A DNA stretch of 64,000 nucleotides from Streptomyces spiramyceticus (GCF_028807635.1 NZ_JARBAX010000001.1:1501001-1565000), one strand, 5' to 3'; shown: positions 1 to 9,201, numbered from the stretch's first letter. Numbers and translations are program-made. Notes: generated by a model from the sequence alone, not told the origin.

Positions 1-2
1 AC

Positions 3-668
3 CGGAGCCTCGGCCATACCGTCGAGCTCCTCGACCCCAGGCCCGGACTGCCCGACATGGTGTACGCCGCCAATGGCGCCACCGTCGTCGACGGCCGGGT
101 GCTGGGCGCCCGGTTCGCCTACGCGGAGCGGACACTTGAGGCCGAGGTACATCTGGAGTGGTTCCGGGCGCACGGTTTCACCGAGATCCATGAGCCCGCG
201 CACGTCAACGAGGGCGAGGGCGACTTCGCGGTCACCTCGTCCTGGATCCTCGCCGGGCGCGGCTTCCGCTCCAGCCCGCTCTCGCACGACGAGGCGCAGG
301 AGTTCTTCGGCCGCCCGGTCATCGGCCTGGACCTCGTCGACCCGCGCTACTACCACCTGGACACCGCGCTGGCCGTCCTCGACGACCGTACGGACGAGGT
401 CATGTACTACCCGGGCGCCTTCTCCCCGGGCAGCCGCGCCGTCCTCGCCCGCCTTTTCCCCGACGCGATCGTCGCGGAAGAGGCGGACGCCGCCGCGCTC
501 GGGCTCAACGCCGTGAGCGACGGGCGGCATGTGCTGCTGCCGCAGGGTGCGGTCGGGCTCTTCGGGCCGTTGCGGGCGCGGGGGTTCGAGCCGGTCGGGA
601 TGGATCTCGGGGAGCTGCTCAAGGGAGGCGGCAGCGTGAAGTGCTGCACGCAGGAGCTGCGGGCCTAG
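3..668 (+). CDS. Dimethylarginine dimethylaminohydrolase-like amidinohydrolase (5' end outside window)
   Basis: The reading frame is open from the window edge, so the start codon lies upstream; 221 residues are visible. The C-terminal motif GGGSVKCCTQEL carries the nucleophilic cysteine typical of the DDAH/arginine-deiminase superfamily. YYHLDTALAVLD matches the segment holding the catalytic histidine. Known family members hydrolyse methylated arginine (or related guanidines) to citrulline and an amine, in the cytoplasm. The nucleophile lies close to the C-terminus, as in bacterial DDAH of about 255 residues, so only about 35 residues should be missing. The stop codon overlaps that of the convergent Rsm22-like gene. 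Substrate is inferred from family only; related enzymes include ornithine-forming deiminases. Confidence 0.85.
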   Translation, partial: RSLGHTVELLDPRPGLPDMVYAANGATVVDGRVLGARFAYAERTLEAEVHLEWFRAHGFTEIHEPAHVNEGEGDFAVTSSWILAGRGFRSSPLSHDEAQEFFGRPVIGLDLVDPRYYHLDTALAVLDDRTDEVMYYPGAFSPGSRAVLARLFPDAIVAEEADAAALGLNAVSDGRHVLLPQGAVGLFGPLRARGFEPVGMDLGELLKGGGSVKCCTQELRA

Positions 669-1720
669 CTCTCGTCCTGGTGCTGGTCGTCGTGCTGGTT
701 CTGGTGCTGGTCCTGGTTTGCCGGCGGGGGCGGCCATGCGTCGCCCCAGTCGGTGTCGCGCGCGGCCCTGTAGAGGTCGCCGTGGCGTTTCTTGCTGATC
801 GTTTCGCGGGTGAGGCCGTCCGTTCTGGTGCACAGCTCCAGGAGGACCATGCCCTTGCGGATCTGCGGTCGGCGGACCACCCGGGCGGCGACGGGGTCCA
901 CATCCGCGTCGAAGCGGACTGCCGCTACGTAACTGAATTTCTCGTCCTCGTACGGCAGCGAGCCGCCCTTGACCTGGCGGTGCAGGGACGAGCGGCTCAC
1001 CCTGGCCGAGAAGTGGCACCAGTCGGTGCCCTCCTCTATGGGGCAGGTGCCGCTGTGGGGGCAGGGGGCGGCCACGCGCATGCCCGCCTCGATGAGGAGG
1101 TCCCTGGCCTCGATGATGCGGAGGTAGCCGTCGGGGGTGCCGGGTTCGACGACCACTACGGCCTGGGCCGCGCGGGCGGCTTCGGTGACGACTGTGGTGC
1201 GGTCGGCGTCCGTCAATTCCTTGAGGACGTACGAGATGGTGACGAGATCGGTGCTCTCGATGCGGAGCGACGATCCGATGCGAGAGCGCTGCCAGGTGGC
1301 TGCGCGGAGGGCGGGTGAGCCGGAGGCTTCGGCCAGTTCGCGACCGAGGGCGAGGGCGGGTTCCGCCCAGTCCAGGACGGTGCTGGCGGCCGCCTCCTCC
1401 CAGGCCTCCGCCACGGCCCAGCTCGCCGCTCCCGTGCCGCCGCCGACGTCCGTGTGCGTCGCCGGGGTCCAGTCCGGGGCCGCGGCGCGGAGTGCGGCGA
1501 GCGCGGAACGTACCGCCTCGAACGTCGCGGGCATCCGGTACGCGGCGTACGCGGCCACGTCGGAGCGGTCGCGCAGTACGGGGGCGGCGGTGGGGGTGGT
1601 TCCCCGGTAGCTGGTGATCAGCCGCTCGACGGCCTGTGCGGCCTGCTTGGGCGGCAGCCCGTCGAGAAGCCCGGCGAGGGCGGCGCGCAGGGCTTCTGCG
1701 GTGGGGAGGGTGGAGTTCAC
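665..1720 (-). CDS. Rsm22-like small ribosomal subunit methyltransferase-family protein
   Basis: 351 residues from a GTG start. A Rossmann-type SAM motif DVGGGTGAASWA lies at about residues 91-102. A C-terminal cysteine set (Cys220, Cys226, Cys235, Cys297, within CPHSGTCP...WCHF...LELC) is the arrangement attributed to an Fe-S site in the Rsm22 family. Members associate with the small ribosomal subunit and are thought to act in its assembly; catalytic activity is not certain. The gene stands alone and converges on the DDAH-like gene with overlapping stop codons. No strong Shine-Dalgarno is visible before the GTG. Confidence 0.85.
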   Translation of the reverse strand: MNSTLPTAEALRAALAGLLDGLPPKQAAQAVERLITSYRGTTPTAAPVLRDRSDVAAYAAYRMPATFEAVRSALAALRAAAPDWTPATHTDVGGGTGAASWAVAEAWEEAAASTVLDWAEPALALGRELAEASGSPALRAATWQRSRIGSSLRIESTDLVTISYVLKELTDADRTTVVTEAARAAQAVVVVEPGTPDGYLRIIEARDLLIEAGMRVAAPCPHSGTCPIEEGTDWCHFSARVSRSSLHRQVKGGSLPYEDEKFSYVAAVRFDADVDPVAARVVRRPQIRKGMVLLELCTRTDGLTRETISKKRHGDLYRAARDTDWGDAWPPPPANQDQHQNQHDDQHQDES

Positions 1721-1855
1721 TGAAGGATTTTAGGCACCTTTGGGGTGAGGTGCGAGCGTGCTCCTGAACTGCTGTGCGGTAAGGGCGAGTTGCTGACAGG
1801 TTGCTACGCTGACGGCCGTTGACGTGACCGTCGGGGGTCGGGGGGACCAGGGACC

Positions 1856-3133
1856 ATGACACAGCGGGTCGTACGCGTGGCCCTGGTGGCAGGTGTGCTC
1901 GTCCTGGCCATGCTGCTCCTGCTGGCCACGTGCGGCGGCACCTCGGGCGAGAAGAAGAAGCCCGGGGCGACGAAGCCCCCGAAGAAGAGCGCGGCGACCT
2001 TGACGCGGGTGCCGGTGCCTTCGGCGTACGCCGGCGACCGGGGCTGGGAGGTCGTCGGCGCCTCGCCCGAGTACGCCGTCGCGCGGGTCGCGGACGCGGT
2101 CGGCTACCTGGAGCGGGCCTCCGCCACCCGCTTCCGGCTGCGGGCCGTCGACGCCGCGACCGGGCGGACGCGGTGGGTGGGCGACGCGTGGCGGCCGCTG
2201 TCCGACCCGACGTACTTTCCCCACGTGCTGGCCGTCACCAAGGACGGCCGGGAGTTCTTCGCCACCTGGTCGTACGGGAAGGTCGGCGAGGACGCGCTGA
2301 CCGCCGCCGACATGATCGTCGCCCTCGATGTGTACGACGTTGAGAACGGCACCCAGCAGCGGATCGAACTCCCCTGGGCCGACGACCCCACCGTCAACGG
2401 CACGGGCCCCGGCATCCTCATCAGCGACGGCGGCGCGGACAGCGCGGTCGTGGACCCCGTCACCGGCCGGGTCACGAAGGTCGCCCCGAAGGATCTGCGC
2501 CACCCCGCGGGCTGCGGTGCGTGCCGGGTGCAGACCGAGGTGCGGTCGGTGACCCGGAAGGGGCTGCTGGTGAGCGGGCGCCGGGAGTTCTGGGTGCGGG
2601 GCGGCTGGCACAGCCGGAAGACGGCGCCGGTGGGGGCGGACGCGGCGTCGGGCGTGCCGACGGCTGTGACGGGTGGGCACGTACTCGCCAAGTGGCAGAA
2701 GAAAAAGGACCGCGACCACGACATCTGGGCGGTGCACGACGCGGAGACGGGCAAGGTGCTGGCCACGGCGGAGTGCCGTAAGCCGGCGATAGAGCCGGGG
2801 AAATACCCGGCGGCGGCGATGTCCCCCGAGGGCCGGTACATGGTGGCGGGCAGCCTGGGCTTCGACCTGGAGTCGAAGGCGGGCCACTGCTTCGAGGACT
2901 CGGACGGTGCGAAGCCGATGTCGCTCTCGCTGGAGACGGTGACGGACGCGGGCGTGGCGTACGGAACGACGGCTACGCGCACCCCGGTGGAGGCGGACCT
3001 GGCGACACGGGAGCCGAAGGAACTGCCCGCGAACATCCAGCTGCCGGCGACGGAACTTTCGTCCACGGCACTGTTCCGCTGGACGGACCGCAAGGACCGG
3101 GACCACTTGATCGCTTACGCGCGGCGGAGGTAG
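1856..3133 (+). CDS. Membrane-anchored or exported beta-propeller-like hypothetical protein
   Basis: 425 residues. A hydrophobic segment at about residues 5-24 ends in LLLATCGG. This resembles a lipobox, but threonine at -1 is non-canonical, so anchoring could be by signal anchor instead. The next 20 residues are lysine/proline rich. The rest shows repeated short beta-strand patterns (for example AVDAATGRTRW, AVHDAETGKVLA) reminiscent of PQQ-like propeller blades. No catalytic motif is recognised. A G-rich ribosome-binding stretch precedes the ATG. The gene is followed by a hairpin-rich intergenic region shared with a convergent exporter gene. Function unknown. Confidence 0.7.
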   Translation: MTQRVVRVALVAGVLVLAMLLLLATCGGTSGEKKKPGATKPPKKSAATLTRVPVPSAYAGDRGWEVVGASPEYAVARVADAVGYLERASATRFRLRAVDAATGRTRWVGDAWRPLSDPTYFPHVLAVTKDGREFFATWSYGKVGEDALTAADMIVALDVYDVENGTQQRIELPWADDPTVNGTGPGILISDGGADSAVVDPVTGRVTKVAPKDLRHPAGCGACRVQTEVRSVTRKGLLVSGRREFWVRGGWHSRKTAPVGADAASGVPTAVTGGHVLAKWQKKKDRDHDIWAVHDAETGKVLATAECRKPAIEPGKYPAAAMSPEGRYMVAGSLGFDLESKAGHCFEDSDGAKPMSLSLETVTDAGVAYGTTATRTPVEADLATREPKELPANIQLPATELSSTALFRWTDRKDRDHLIAYARRR

Positions 3134-3429
3134 GGGTCCGGGCGATGCGGCACGGGGTCGGGTTGGCTGCCGGGGCGGGATTGCCAGGGGTGGGACTGCC
3201 GGGGGCCGGGGCCTCCGGGAGCGGCATTCGGGACTGCATGATTTAGCTGCGATCCCGGGTCACCGAAAGCCCTCCCGGCGTCCCGCGCACAAATCACGCT
3301 CTACGTCCCGAACACCACTCCCTACGACCCCGACCCCCTCCGCACCCCGGCCCCTGCGACGCGAAGCAGCCGCAGCCGGGACTCCGGGCCCGCCCCGCGG
3401 CCGCGACGCCGCCGCACTCGGGAGCCGGG

Positions 3430-3463
3430 CCACGCCTGCGGCGCGAAGCTGCCGCAGGCGTGG
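3430..3463. terminator. Strong stem-loop, probable bidirectional terminator
   Basis: CCACGCCTGCGGC (3430-3442) pairs perfectly with GCCGCAGGCGTGG (3451-3463) around an 8-base loop. It lies between two convergent genes. No U-tract follows, which is usual for Streptomyces terminators. Confidence 0.6.
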
Positions 3464-3500
3464 GGTGTGGGGCGTCAGCCCGCGCCCCCCGGCCGGGGGC

Positions 3501-3545
3501 CTGGGGGCTTGCCCCCAGTTCGGGGAGGGGCGGGTAGGGGAAAAG
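3501..3545. repeat. Dispersed GC-rich element, copy 1 (right half)
   Basis: Contains the inner hairpin GGGGGCTTGCCCCC and the terminal arm of the GGGGAGGGGCGGGTAGGGG type. It matches the right end of the copy at 47226-47410. No left arm is seen, so this is a partial copy at the 3' end of the exporter gene. Confidence 0.7.
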
Positions 3546-3554
3546 AAGCCCGCG

Positions 3555-4868
3555 TTAGTCCGACGCGCGCTGCCATGGGCGGCACAGGGTTGCGAAGCAC
3601 GTCATCGATGCCAGTGCGCACGTCAGTTGCACCACCGCCATCGGTACCGCCGTCGCCTCGCCCGCGATGCCCACCAGGGGGGAGGCGATCGCGCCGATCA
3701 GGAAGGACGACGTACCCAGCAGCGCGGACGCCGAGCCCGCCGCGTGCGGGGTGCGGGTGAGGGCCAGTGCGTTGGTGTTCGGGAGGGCCAGGCCCATTGC
3801 TGACATCAGGGTGAAGAGGCCTGCCGCTACGGGGATCAGGCCTACCTCTCCGAAGACGCCGGTGGTCATCAGGAGAAGGGCGAGCGAGGCCAGTGCGATG
3901 AGGGTGATGCCGAAGCCCAGGACCTTGTCCATGCTGACCCGGCCCACGAGCAGCTTGCCGTTGATCTGGCCGACACCGATCAGGCCGATCGAGTTGATCG
4001 CGAAGAGCAGGGAGAAGGTCTGCGGCGAGGCGCCGTAGATGGACTGGATCACGAAAGGCGACGCCGAGATGTACGCGAAGAGGGCGGCGAAGGCCAGGCC
4101 TCCCGCAAGCACGTAACCCGTGAAGACGCGGTCCGCCAGCAGGCCCCGCATCGTGCGGAGCGCTTGGCCGACGCCCCCTTCGTGCCGCCGGTCCGCCGGC
4201 AGCGTCTCGTGCAGCCACTTCCATACGACGAGTGTGAGGAGGACGCCGACGGCGGTGAGAACGACGAAAACGCCCCGCCAGTCCGTCAGCCGCAGCACCT
4301 GCCCGCCGATGACGGGCGCGATGACCGGCGCGACGCCCGAGATCAGCATCAGGGTCGAGAAGAAACGGGCCATCTCGACGCCGTCGTAGAGGTCACGGAC
4401 GACCGCCCGCGCGATGACGATGCCCGCCGCCCCGGCCAGCCCCTGGAGCAGGCGGAAGGCGATCAGGAGCTCCGCGGACGGCGCGAAGGCGCAGATCGCG
4501 GTGGCTACGACGTACACGATCATGCCGAGCAGCAGCGGCCTGCGGCGGCCGAACCTGTCGCTCATCGGGCCGACGACGAGCTGCCCGAGCGCCATGCCCG
4601 CCAGGCACGCGGTGAGCGTGAGCTGCACGGTCGCGGCGGGTGAGCGGAGCGATTCCGTGACCTCGGGGAGGGCCGGTAGGTACATGTCCATGGAGAGCGG
4701 CGGCAGAGCGGTGAGGCCGCCGAGTACCAGGGTGACCAGGAGACCTGCGGTGCGACTGGTGGCAGAAGCGGGAGTGGCAGAAGCGGCGGTGGCAGAACCT
4801 GTGGCGGCTGCGGTTTCGGCCTCCGCCCCGGGTATGTGGCCCTGTGCGGACTGGCCTGTCTCCGTCAT
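3555..4868 (-). CDS. Bcr/CflA-type MFS multidrug exporter
   Basis: 437 residues, about 12 hydrophobic segments. The N-terminal helix carries LPPLSMDMYLPALPE, a hallmark of the Bcr/CflA drug:H+ antiporter subfamily, and the loop 2-3 motif GPMSDRFGRRRPLL is standard MFS. It probably exports drugs or small metabolites across the membrane. I chose the ATG at 4868 because GGAG (4875-4878) sits six bases upstream; an ATG at 4880 in the same frame lacks such a site. The N-terminal 40 residues are Ala/Thr/Ser rich and cytosolic. Divergent from the Gfo/Idh gene. Substrate unknown. Confidence 0.88.
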   Translation of the reverse strand: MTETGQSAQGHIPGAEAETAAATGSATAASATPASATSRTAGLLVTLVLGGLTALPPLSMDMYLPALPEVTESLRSPAATVQLTLTACLAGMALGQLVVGPMSDRFGRRRPLLLGMIVYVVATAICAFAPSAELLIAFRLLQGLAGAAGIVIARAVVRDLYDGVEMARFFSTLMLISGVAPVIAPVIGGQVLRLTDWRGVFVVLTAVGVLLTLVVWKWLHETLPADRRHEGGVGQALRTMRGLLADRVFTGYVLAGGLAFAALFAYISASPFVIQSIYGASPQTFSLLFAINSIGLIGVGQINGKLLVGRVSMDKVLGFGITLIALASLALLLMTTGVFGEVGLIPVAAGLFTLMSAMGLALPNTNALALTRTPHAAGSASALLGTSSFLIGAIASPLVGIAGEATAVPMAVVQLTCALASMTCFATLCRPWQRASD

Positions 4869-4948
4869 TCGCATCTCCATGTCGTTGAAACTGCACCTAT
4901 GCTCTCAGCTCGTCCGGAGTGGTCGAGACCTTTTTCCTGGGGGCTGGG

Positions 4949-5947
4949 ATGGGCAAGGAAACCGTTCGATGGGGCGTCCTGGCCACCGGCGGCATCGCGT
5001 CGGTGTTCACCGCGGATCTGATGAGGATGCCGGACGCGGAGGTGGTTGCGGTGGCGTCCCGCAGTACCGCGACCGCCCGCGCCTTCGCCGACCGCTTCGG
5101 GATCCCGCGTGCGTACGGCAGCTGGGCGGAACTCGCCGCGGACCAGGACGTCGACGTCGTGTACGTCGCGGGCCCGCACTCCTCGCACCGGGCCGCCGCC
5201 GGCCTGTGCCTGGAGGCGGGCCGGGCCGTGCTGTGCGAGAAGGCGTTCACGCTCAACTCCCGCGAGGCGGAGGAACTCGTCGCCGTCGCCCGTCGCCAGG
5301 AGCGGTTCCTGATGGAGGCGATGTGGATGTACTGCAATCCCGCCATCCTGCGGCTCGTGGAGACCGTACGAAGCGGTGCGATAGGTGACGTACGTACCGT
5401 GCACGCCGACTTCGGGCTCGCCGGGCCCTTCGCCCCCGAACACCGCCTGCGCGACCCCGCGCTCGGCGGAGGCGCGCTGCTCGACCTCGGGGTGTACCCG
5501 GTGTCGTTCGCGCATCTGATCCTCGGCGAGCCCGACCGCGTACAGGCGGACGCCCTGCTGTCCCCCGAGGGCGTCGACCTGAACACCGGGATCCTGCTCG
5601 GCTGGGAGTCCGGTGCGACCGCCCTCTTGAGCTGTTCCATAACCGCCGACACCCCCATCACGGCGTCCGTCACCGGCACGGCGGGGCGGATCGAGCTGGG
5701 GCGCGGGTTCTTCTACCCGGACCGGTTTGTGCTGCACAGGGACGGGCGGGAGCCGGAGGAGGTCGTGGGCGGGAACGGGAATCGCCACAGCCTTCAGTAC
5801 GAGGCCGCCGAGGTGATGCGCTGCCTGCGCGCAGGCGAGAACGAGTCGCCGCTCGTCCCGCTGGACGGCACTCTGGCCGTGATGCGGACGCTCGACGCGG
5901 TACGGAGGCGCATCGGCGTCCGCTACCCGGTGGACGGCGAGAACTAG
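4949..5947 (+). CDS. Gfo/Idh/MocA-family NAD(P)-dependent oxidoreductase
   Basis: 332 residues. N-terminal Rossmann motif GVLATGGIASVF and the family segment LCEKAFTLN (variant of EKP) mark the dinucleotide domain, followed by a C-terminal alpha/beta domain with GGGALLDLGVYP. Members reduce or oxidise sugars, inositols or trans-dihydrodiols; the substrate here cannot be told. ATG at 4949 is preferred because of the GGGGG stretch just upstream; a GTG at 4919 would add ten residues that do not look like the family. Divergent from the Bcr/CflA exporter, with about 80 bases between the starts. Confidence 0.85.
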   Translation: MGKETVRWGVLATGGIASVFTADLMRMPDAEVVAVASRSTATARAFADRFGIPRAYGSWAELAADQDVDVVYVAGPHSSHRAAAGLCLEAGRAVLCEKAFTLNSREAEELVAVARRQERFLMEAMWMYCNPAILRLVETVRSGAIGDVRTVHADFGLAGPFAPEHRLRDPALGGGALLDLGVYPVSFAHLILGEPDRVQADALLSPEGVDLNTGILLGWESGATALLSCSITADTPITASVTGTAGRIELGRGFFYPDRFVLHRDGREPEEVVGGNGNRHSLQYEAAEVMRCLRAGENESPLVPLDGTLAVMRTLDAVRRRIGVRYPVDGEN

Positions 5948-6020
5948 GGCGGCTTCAGGCCCGGATTCCCCGCCTCCGTGACGAGCGAGGCGCGCGATGC
6001 GATTGTCATCTGCCCCTCCC

Positions 6021-6037
6021 CTGACGGCTGTTGTCAG
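6021..6037. promoter_or_regulatory. Palindrome CTGAC-N7-GTCAG before the SDR gene
   Basis: CTGAC and GTCAG arms as in the N5 palindromes listed elsewhere in this window, but spaced by seven bases. It lies about 65 bases before the SDR start. Treated as a weak, possibly unrelated operator. Confidence 0.3.
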
Positions 6038-6101
6038 AGGAATTGGAGTGGCACGGAACGTCGCACCGCTCTCATGTACGTGTCACGTACGCTGCTGGGC
6101 C

Positions 6102-6866
6102 ATGAACCCTCAGACGAAGATCGCCGTCGTGACCGGAGCGGGCTCGGGCATCGGCCGGGCCGTCGCACTCGCGCTGGCGGGTGCGGGCTGGTCGGTCGCG
6201 CTGGCCGGACGACGGATCGAACCGCTGGAAGAGACGGCCGCGACAGCCAGGTCGGCCGGAGCCGGCGACACCCTGCACGTACGGGCGGACGTGTCCAGGC
6301 CCGATGACGTGGACGCGCTGTTCTCCGCCGTGCGTGAGCGGTACGGGCGCCTCGATCTGCTCTTCAACAACGCGGGCACGTTCGGGCCGCGCGGTGTGCC
6401 GGTGGAGGACATCGCCTACGACGAATGGCGCTCGGTCGTCGATGTGAACGTCAACGGGGCGTTCCTGTGCGCGCAGGCGGCCTACCGGCAGATGAAGGGT
6501 CAGGACCCGCAGGGCGGCCGGATCATCAACAACGGCTCGATCTCGGCGCACGCCCCCCGGCCGCACTCGATCGCGTACACGACGACCAAGCACGCCATGA
6601 CGGGCCTGACCAAGTCCCTGTCGCTGGACGGGCGGCCGTACCGTATCGCGTGCGGCCAGATCGACATCGGCAACGCGGCGACGGACATGACGGAGCGGAT
6701 GCAGGCCGGCATCCTCCAGGCGAACGGCGAGCTGATGGCCGAGCCGGTGATGGACGTGCAGGACGTCGCGCGCACGGTGCTGCACATGGCGGAGCTGCCT
6801 CTTGAGGCAAATGTGCAATTCGCGACGGTCATCGCGACGACAATGCCGTACGTGGGGCGGGGCTGA
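6102..6866 (+). CDS. Classical SDR-family oxidoreductase
   Basis: 254 residues from ATG 6102. NAD(P)-binding TGAGSGIG at residues 11-18, NNAG at 89-92, and the catalytic Ser146/Tyr159/Lys163 triad in the usual spacing. The reaction is interconversion of an alcohol and a ketone on an unknown substrate. Frames continue upstream to 5997 but that extension (cysteine/arginine rich) is not SDR-like. It is followed 36 bases later by a PhzF-family gene in the same direction, so the two may be cotranscribed. Confidence 0.88.
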   Translation: MNPQTKIAVVTGAGSGIGRAVALALAGAGWSVALAGRRIEPLEETAATARSAGAGDTLHVRADVSRPDDVDALFSAVRERYGRLDLLFNNAGTFGPRGVPVEDIAYDEWRSVVDVNVNGAFLCAQAAYRQMKGQDPQGGRIINNGSISAHAPRPHSIAYTTTKHAMTGLTKSLSLDGRPYRIACGQIDIGNAATDMTERMQAGILQANGELMAEPVMDVQDVARTVLHMAELPLEANVQFATVIATTMPYVGRG

Positions 6867-6902
6867 GGGAACACCGGGGCGCCGCCCGCCGTTGGCTGCG
6901 GT

Positions 6903-7778
6903 ATGAAGTCATTCACCGGTACTGAAGTCCTGCGCTACACCGCCTTCTCCAGCGACCCGGAGGGCGGCAATCCGGCCGGCGTCGTCCTGGACGCGTCCGG
7001 TCTCGACGACGCGGCCATGCTCGGCGTCGCCGCCGAGCTCGGCTACAGCGAGACCGCGTTCCTCACGGAGGAGCGCGAGCCCGGGCGGGCCTTCACCGTC
7101 AGGTACTTCAGCCCGAAGGCCGAGGTCCCCTTCTGCGGCCACGCCACCGTCGCGGCGGCCTTGGCGCTCGCCGAGCACCAAGGCCGCCCGGGTGACCTGG
7201 TCTTCGAAACCCAGGCGGGCACGGTGCCTGTGACGGTGACCGCGTCCCCCGACGGCACCTACCGCGCGACGCTCACCAGCGTCGAGCCGAAGGTCGAGGA
7301 GGCGGCGGAGGGGGATGTGGCCGAGGCACTGGCCGCGTTGGGGTGGCCGGCCGACGACCTGGACCCGGCGTTCCCGCCCCGCATCGCATACGCGGGCGCC
7401 CGCCACTTGGTGCTCGCGGCGGCGACCCGCGAGCGGCTGGCGGATCTTTCGTACGACTTCGAGCGGCTGGCCGTGCTGATGCGCCGCCTGGATCTGACGA
7501 CGGTTCAGCTGGTGTGGCGCCAGGACGCGACGACGTTCCACGTCCGCGACCCGTTCCCGGTGGGCGGCGTGATCGAGGACCCGGCAACGGGCGCGGCGGC
7601 GGCCGCCTTCGGGGCGTACGCACGCGAACTCGGCCTTGTCCCGGCCGATGCGACCCTCACCCTCCACCAGGGCGACGACATGGGCCGCCCGGGCGTACTG
7701 ACGGTCGAACTTCGAACGGGTGACGCACGGATCCGGGTGACCGGAGCGGGCGCCCGCATCCCGGACGCAACCGCTTGA
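6903..7778 (+). CDS. PhzF-family isomerase/epimerase-like protein
   Basis: 291 residues, the usual length for the PhzF/DAP-epimerase fold. N-terminal GGNPAGVV, the catalytic glutamate in GYSETAFL (Glu50), FCGHATVAAA (about 78-86), and the C-terminal phosphate-loop-like DPATGAAAAAFG are all present. PhzF itself isomerises DHHA in phenazine synthesis. There are no other phenazine genes here, so this is more likely one of the many housekeeping family members of unknown substrate. It follows the SDR gene closely. Confidence 0.88.
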   Translation: MKSFTGTEVLRYTAFSSDPEGGNPAGVVLDASGLDDAAMLGVAAELGYSETAFLTEEREPGRAFTVRYFSPKAEVPFCGHATVAAALALAEHQGRPGDLVFETQAGTVPVTVTASPDGTYRATLTSVEPKVEEAAEGDVAEALAALGWPADDLDPAFPPRIAYAGARHLVLAAATRERLADLSYDFERLAVLMRRLDLTTVQLVWRQDATTFHVRDPFPVGGVIEDPATGAAAAAFGAYARELGLVPADATLTLHQGDDMGRPGVLTVELRTGDARIRVTGAGARIPDATA

Positions 7779-7854
7779 GCGGAACCAATCCCTCCGCAGG
7801 GTGCACGAACCTATACTCCAGCGACCTTCACAGTTCTCACACATGGAGTGCACC

Positions 7855-8307
7855 TTGCGCATACATGCCGCTGCCCTCGCCGTCCTGGCAGGCTCCCTGC
7901 TCGCCGCCACCACCCCCGCCCAGGCGGCAGCGCACCAGGGCGGTCTGCACCTCGGCAAGATCCAGTACAACAGCCCGGGCAGTGACACCCGCACCAACAC
8001 CTCGCTGAACGCCGAGTGGGTCGAGATCCACAACAACACCCGCTCGGCGATCCAGCTCAGGGACTACAAGCTCAAGGACAACACGGGCTACACGTATACC
8101 TTCGGCACATACAGGATCGGCGCCGGCGCGACGGTGCGCGTCCACACGGGCAAGGGCACCAACACCGCGGCCCACCGGTACTGGGGCCGCACCTCGTACG
8201 TCTGGAACAACACCAGCGACAAGGCCCGCCTGATCAGGCCGAGCGGCACTCAGCTCGACTCGTGCGCCTGGACCACCAGCAACAACGGCACCAAGTACTG
8301 CCACTGA
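7855..8307 (+). CDS. Secreted lamin-tail-domain protein
   Basis: 150 residues with a TTG start. GGAG (7845-7848) lies six bases before TTG 7855, and the protein then begins MRIHAAALAVLAGSLLA, a good Sec signal with an A-Q-A cleavage site near residue 24. In-frame ATG 7843 or GTG 7801 would place charged residues before the signal. The mature part (KIQYNSPG, EWVEIHNNT, YRIGAGATVRVHTG, CAWTTSNNGTKYCH) is a lamin-tail beta-sandwich, a domain often found in secreted nucleases and surface proteins. No enzyme domain is attached. A strong hairpin terminator follows. Confidence 0.82.
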   Translation: MRIHAAALAVLAGSLLAATTPAQAAAHQGGLHLGKIQYNSPGSDTRTNTSLNAEWVEIHNNTRSAIQLRDYKLKDNTGYTYTFGTYRIGAGATVRVHTGKGTNTAAHRYWGRTSYVWNNTSDKARLIRPSGTQLDSCAWTTSNNGTKYCH

Positions 8308-8315
8308 CGGGCCGG

Positions 8316-8340
8316 CGGGGCAGGCCTCAGGCCTGCCCCG
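8316..8340. terminator. Bidirectional hairpin terminator
   Basis: Perfect 11-bp stem CGGGGCAGGCC / GGCCTGCCCCG with a 3-base loop. It sits between the lamin-tail gene and the convergent NTF2-like gene, whose last codons it overlaps. Confidence 0.75.
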
Positions 8341-8650
8341 TCTCGAAGCGGGCGATCTTCCCGCCGTCGACGATGAAATCCCAGGCGGTACGCATCTCTC
8401 CCCAGGTCTCGTTGCGGTACCTGACGACCAGGGACAGGCCGCCCGCCTTCTGCGCCTCGACGTCCATGTGGCCGCCCGAGGAGAAGATCTCCCGCTCCGT
8501 CCACTCGGCGAGGTCCCTCTCGGTCCCGTCGTCGGACATGGTCGCGGCGGGCGCGAGGGCGTCCTGGAAGGCGTCACGGTCGTTGGCGTTGACCGCGGCG
8601 ACGAACGCACGCACGGCCGGCTCCGAGAGCTGCTCGACAGGAATCGTCAC
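8327..8650 (-). CDS. SnoaL/NTF2-like domain protein
   Basis: 107 residues forming one NTF2-like cone: helices at the N-terminus (EPAVRAFVAAVNANDRDAF) and strands ending in WDFIVDGGKIARFETGQA. Such proteins are small cyclases, isomerases or ligand binders; the active site cannot be assigned. Single gene between a convergent secreted protein and the RNase P RNA gene. Confidence 0.78.
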   Translation of the reverse strand: MTIPVEQLSEPAVRAFVAAVNANDRDAFQDALAPAATMSDDGTERDLAEWTEREIFSSGGHMDVEAQKAGGLSLVVRYRNETWGEMRTAWDFIVDGGKIARFETGQA

Positions 8651-8751
8651 GGGATCTCCTCGCTACGCGGCATGAAAGCCATGACGCCGCACAGCCGGCG
8701 CCGTATCAAGGATGCGCACGATCACCCGTCGCTCGCACTCCTGGAAACGGC

Positions 8752-8793
8752 CCGGGGGCTGCACCCGGGGAAATCCCCAGGCCCAGCCCCCGG
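8752..8793 (-). terminator. rnpB: Terminator-like structure downstream of rnpB
   Basis: CCGGGGGCT (8752-8760) pairs with AGCCCCCGG (8785-8793). A nested GGGG-AAAT-CCCC hairpin (8767-8778) lies in between. Immediately 3' of the RNase P RNA on the minus strand. Confidence 0.55.
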
Positions 8794-8798
8794 CGAGA

Positions 8799-9201
8799 GA
8801 CGAGTCGACCTGTACGCCGGGTTCTGTCACCCGGTCGCCTCGCGGCGGCCGGGGAGGCGGCCATCCATCTAGGACCGGCGTTGCCGCCGGCCTCGTGCGG
8901 TCTACCCGCGAACTCGGGCGGGCAGCCCTCGATCGTTCGCGCAAGGCCGTCTTGCGACGGCCTCTCTTGACCTTGCTCCAGGTGGGGTTTACCTAGCCGC
9001 CTGAGTCACCTCAGGCGCTGGTGGTCTCTTACACCACCGTTTCACCCTTACCGAGGACCGAAGTCCCCGGCGGTCTGTTTTCTGTGGCACTGTCCCGCGG
9101 GTCACCCCGGGTGGCCGTTAGCCACCACCTTGCCCTGTGGAGCCCGGACGTTCCTCGGGGGGATCCGAAGATCCCCACGCGGCCGTCCAGTCAGCTCGTC
9201 T
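8799..9201 (-). ncRNA. rnpB: RNase P RNA (type A)
   Basis: On the minus strand the transcript contains the universal core GAGGAACGTCCGGGCTCC, then ACAGAAAACAGACCGCC, GGTAAGGGTGAAACGGTGG, a TAAGAGACCACC segment, and the 3' core TAGATGGATGGCC. The ends pair to give helix P1 (GACGAGCTGAC at about 9190-9200 with GTCGACTCGTC at about 8799-8809, one mismatch). The length of about 400 nt is normal for actinobacteria. It is the catalytic subunit that removes 5' leaders from pre-tRNAs. A TAGCAT -10-like box lies at 9214-9219. The exact ends are estimated from P1. Confidence 0.95.

Larger units (their letters stand above)
3134..3554. other. Convergent intergenic region with hairpin and half-copy of dispersed element
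   Basis: 421 bases without a supported gene between two convergent genes. It contains a perfect 13-bp stem-loop (3430-3463) and, at about 3501-3545, the right-hand half of the dispersed GC-rich element found six more times in this window. Long open frames through it are compositional artefacts of the high GC content. Confidence 0.75.

Noticed and set aside
1925-1945. Lipobox call for the protein starting at 1856
   Set aside because: The residue before the cysteine is Thr (LATC), outside the usual Gly/Ala/Ser, so a lipoprotein assignment was left open.
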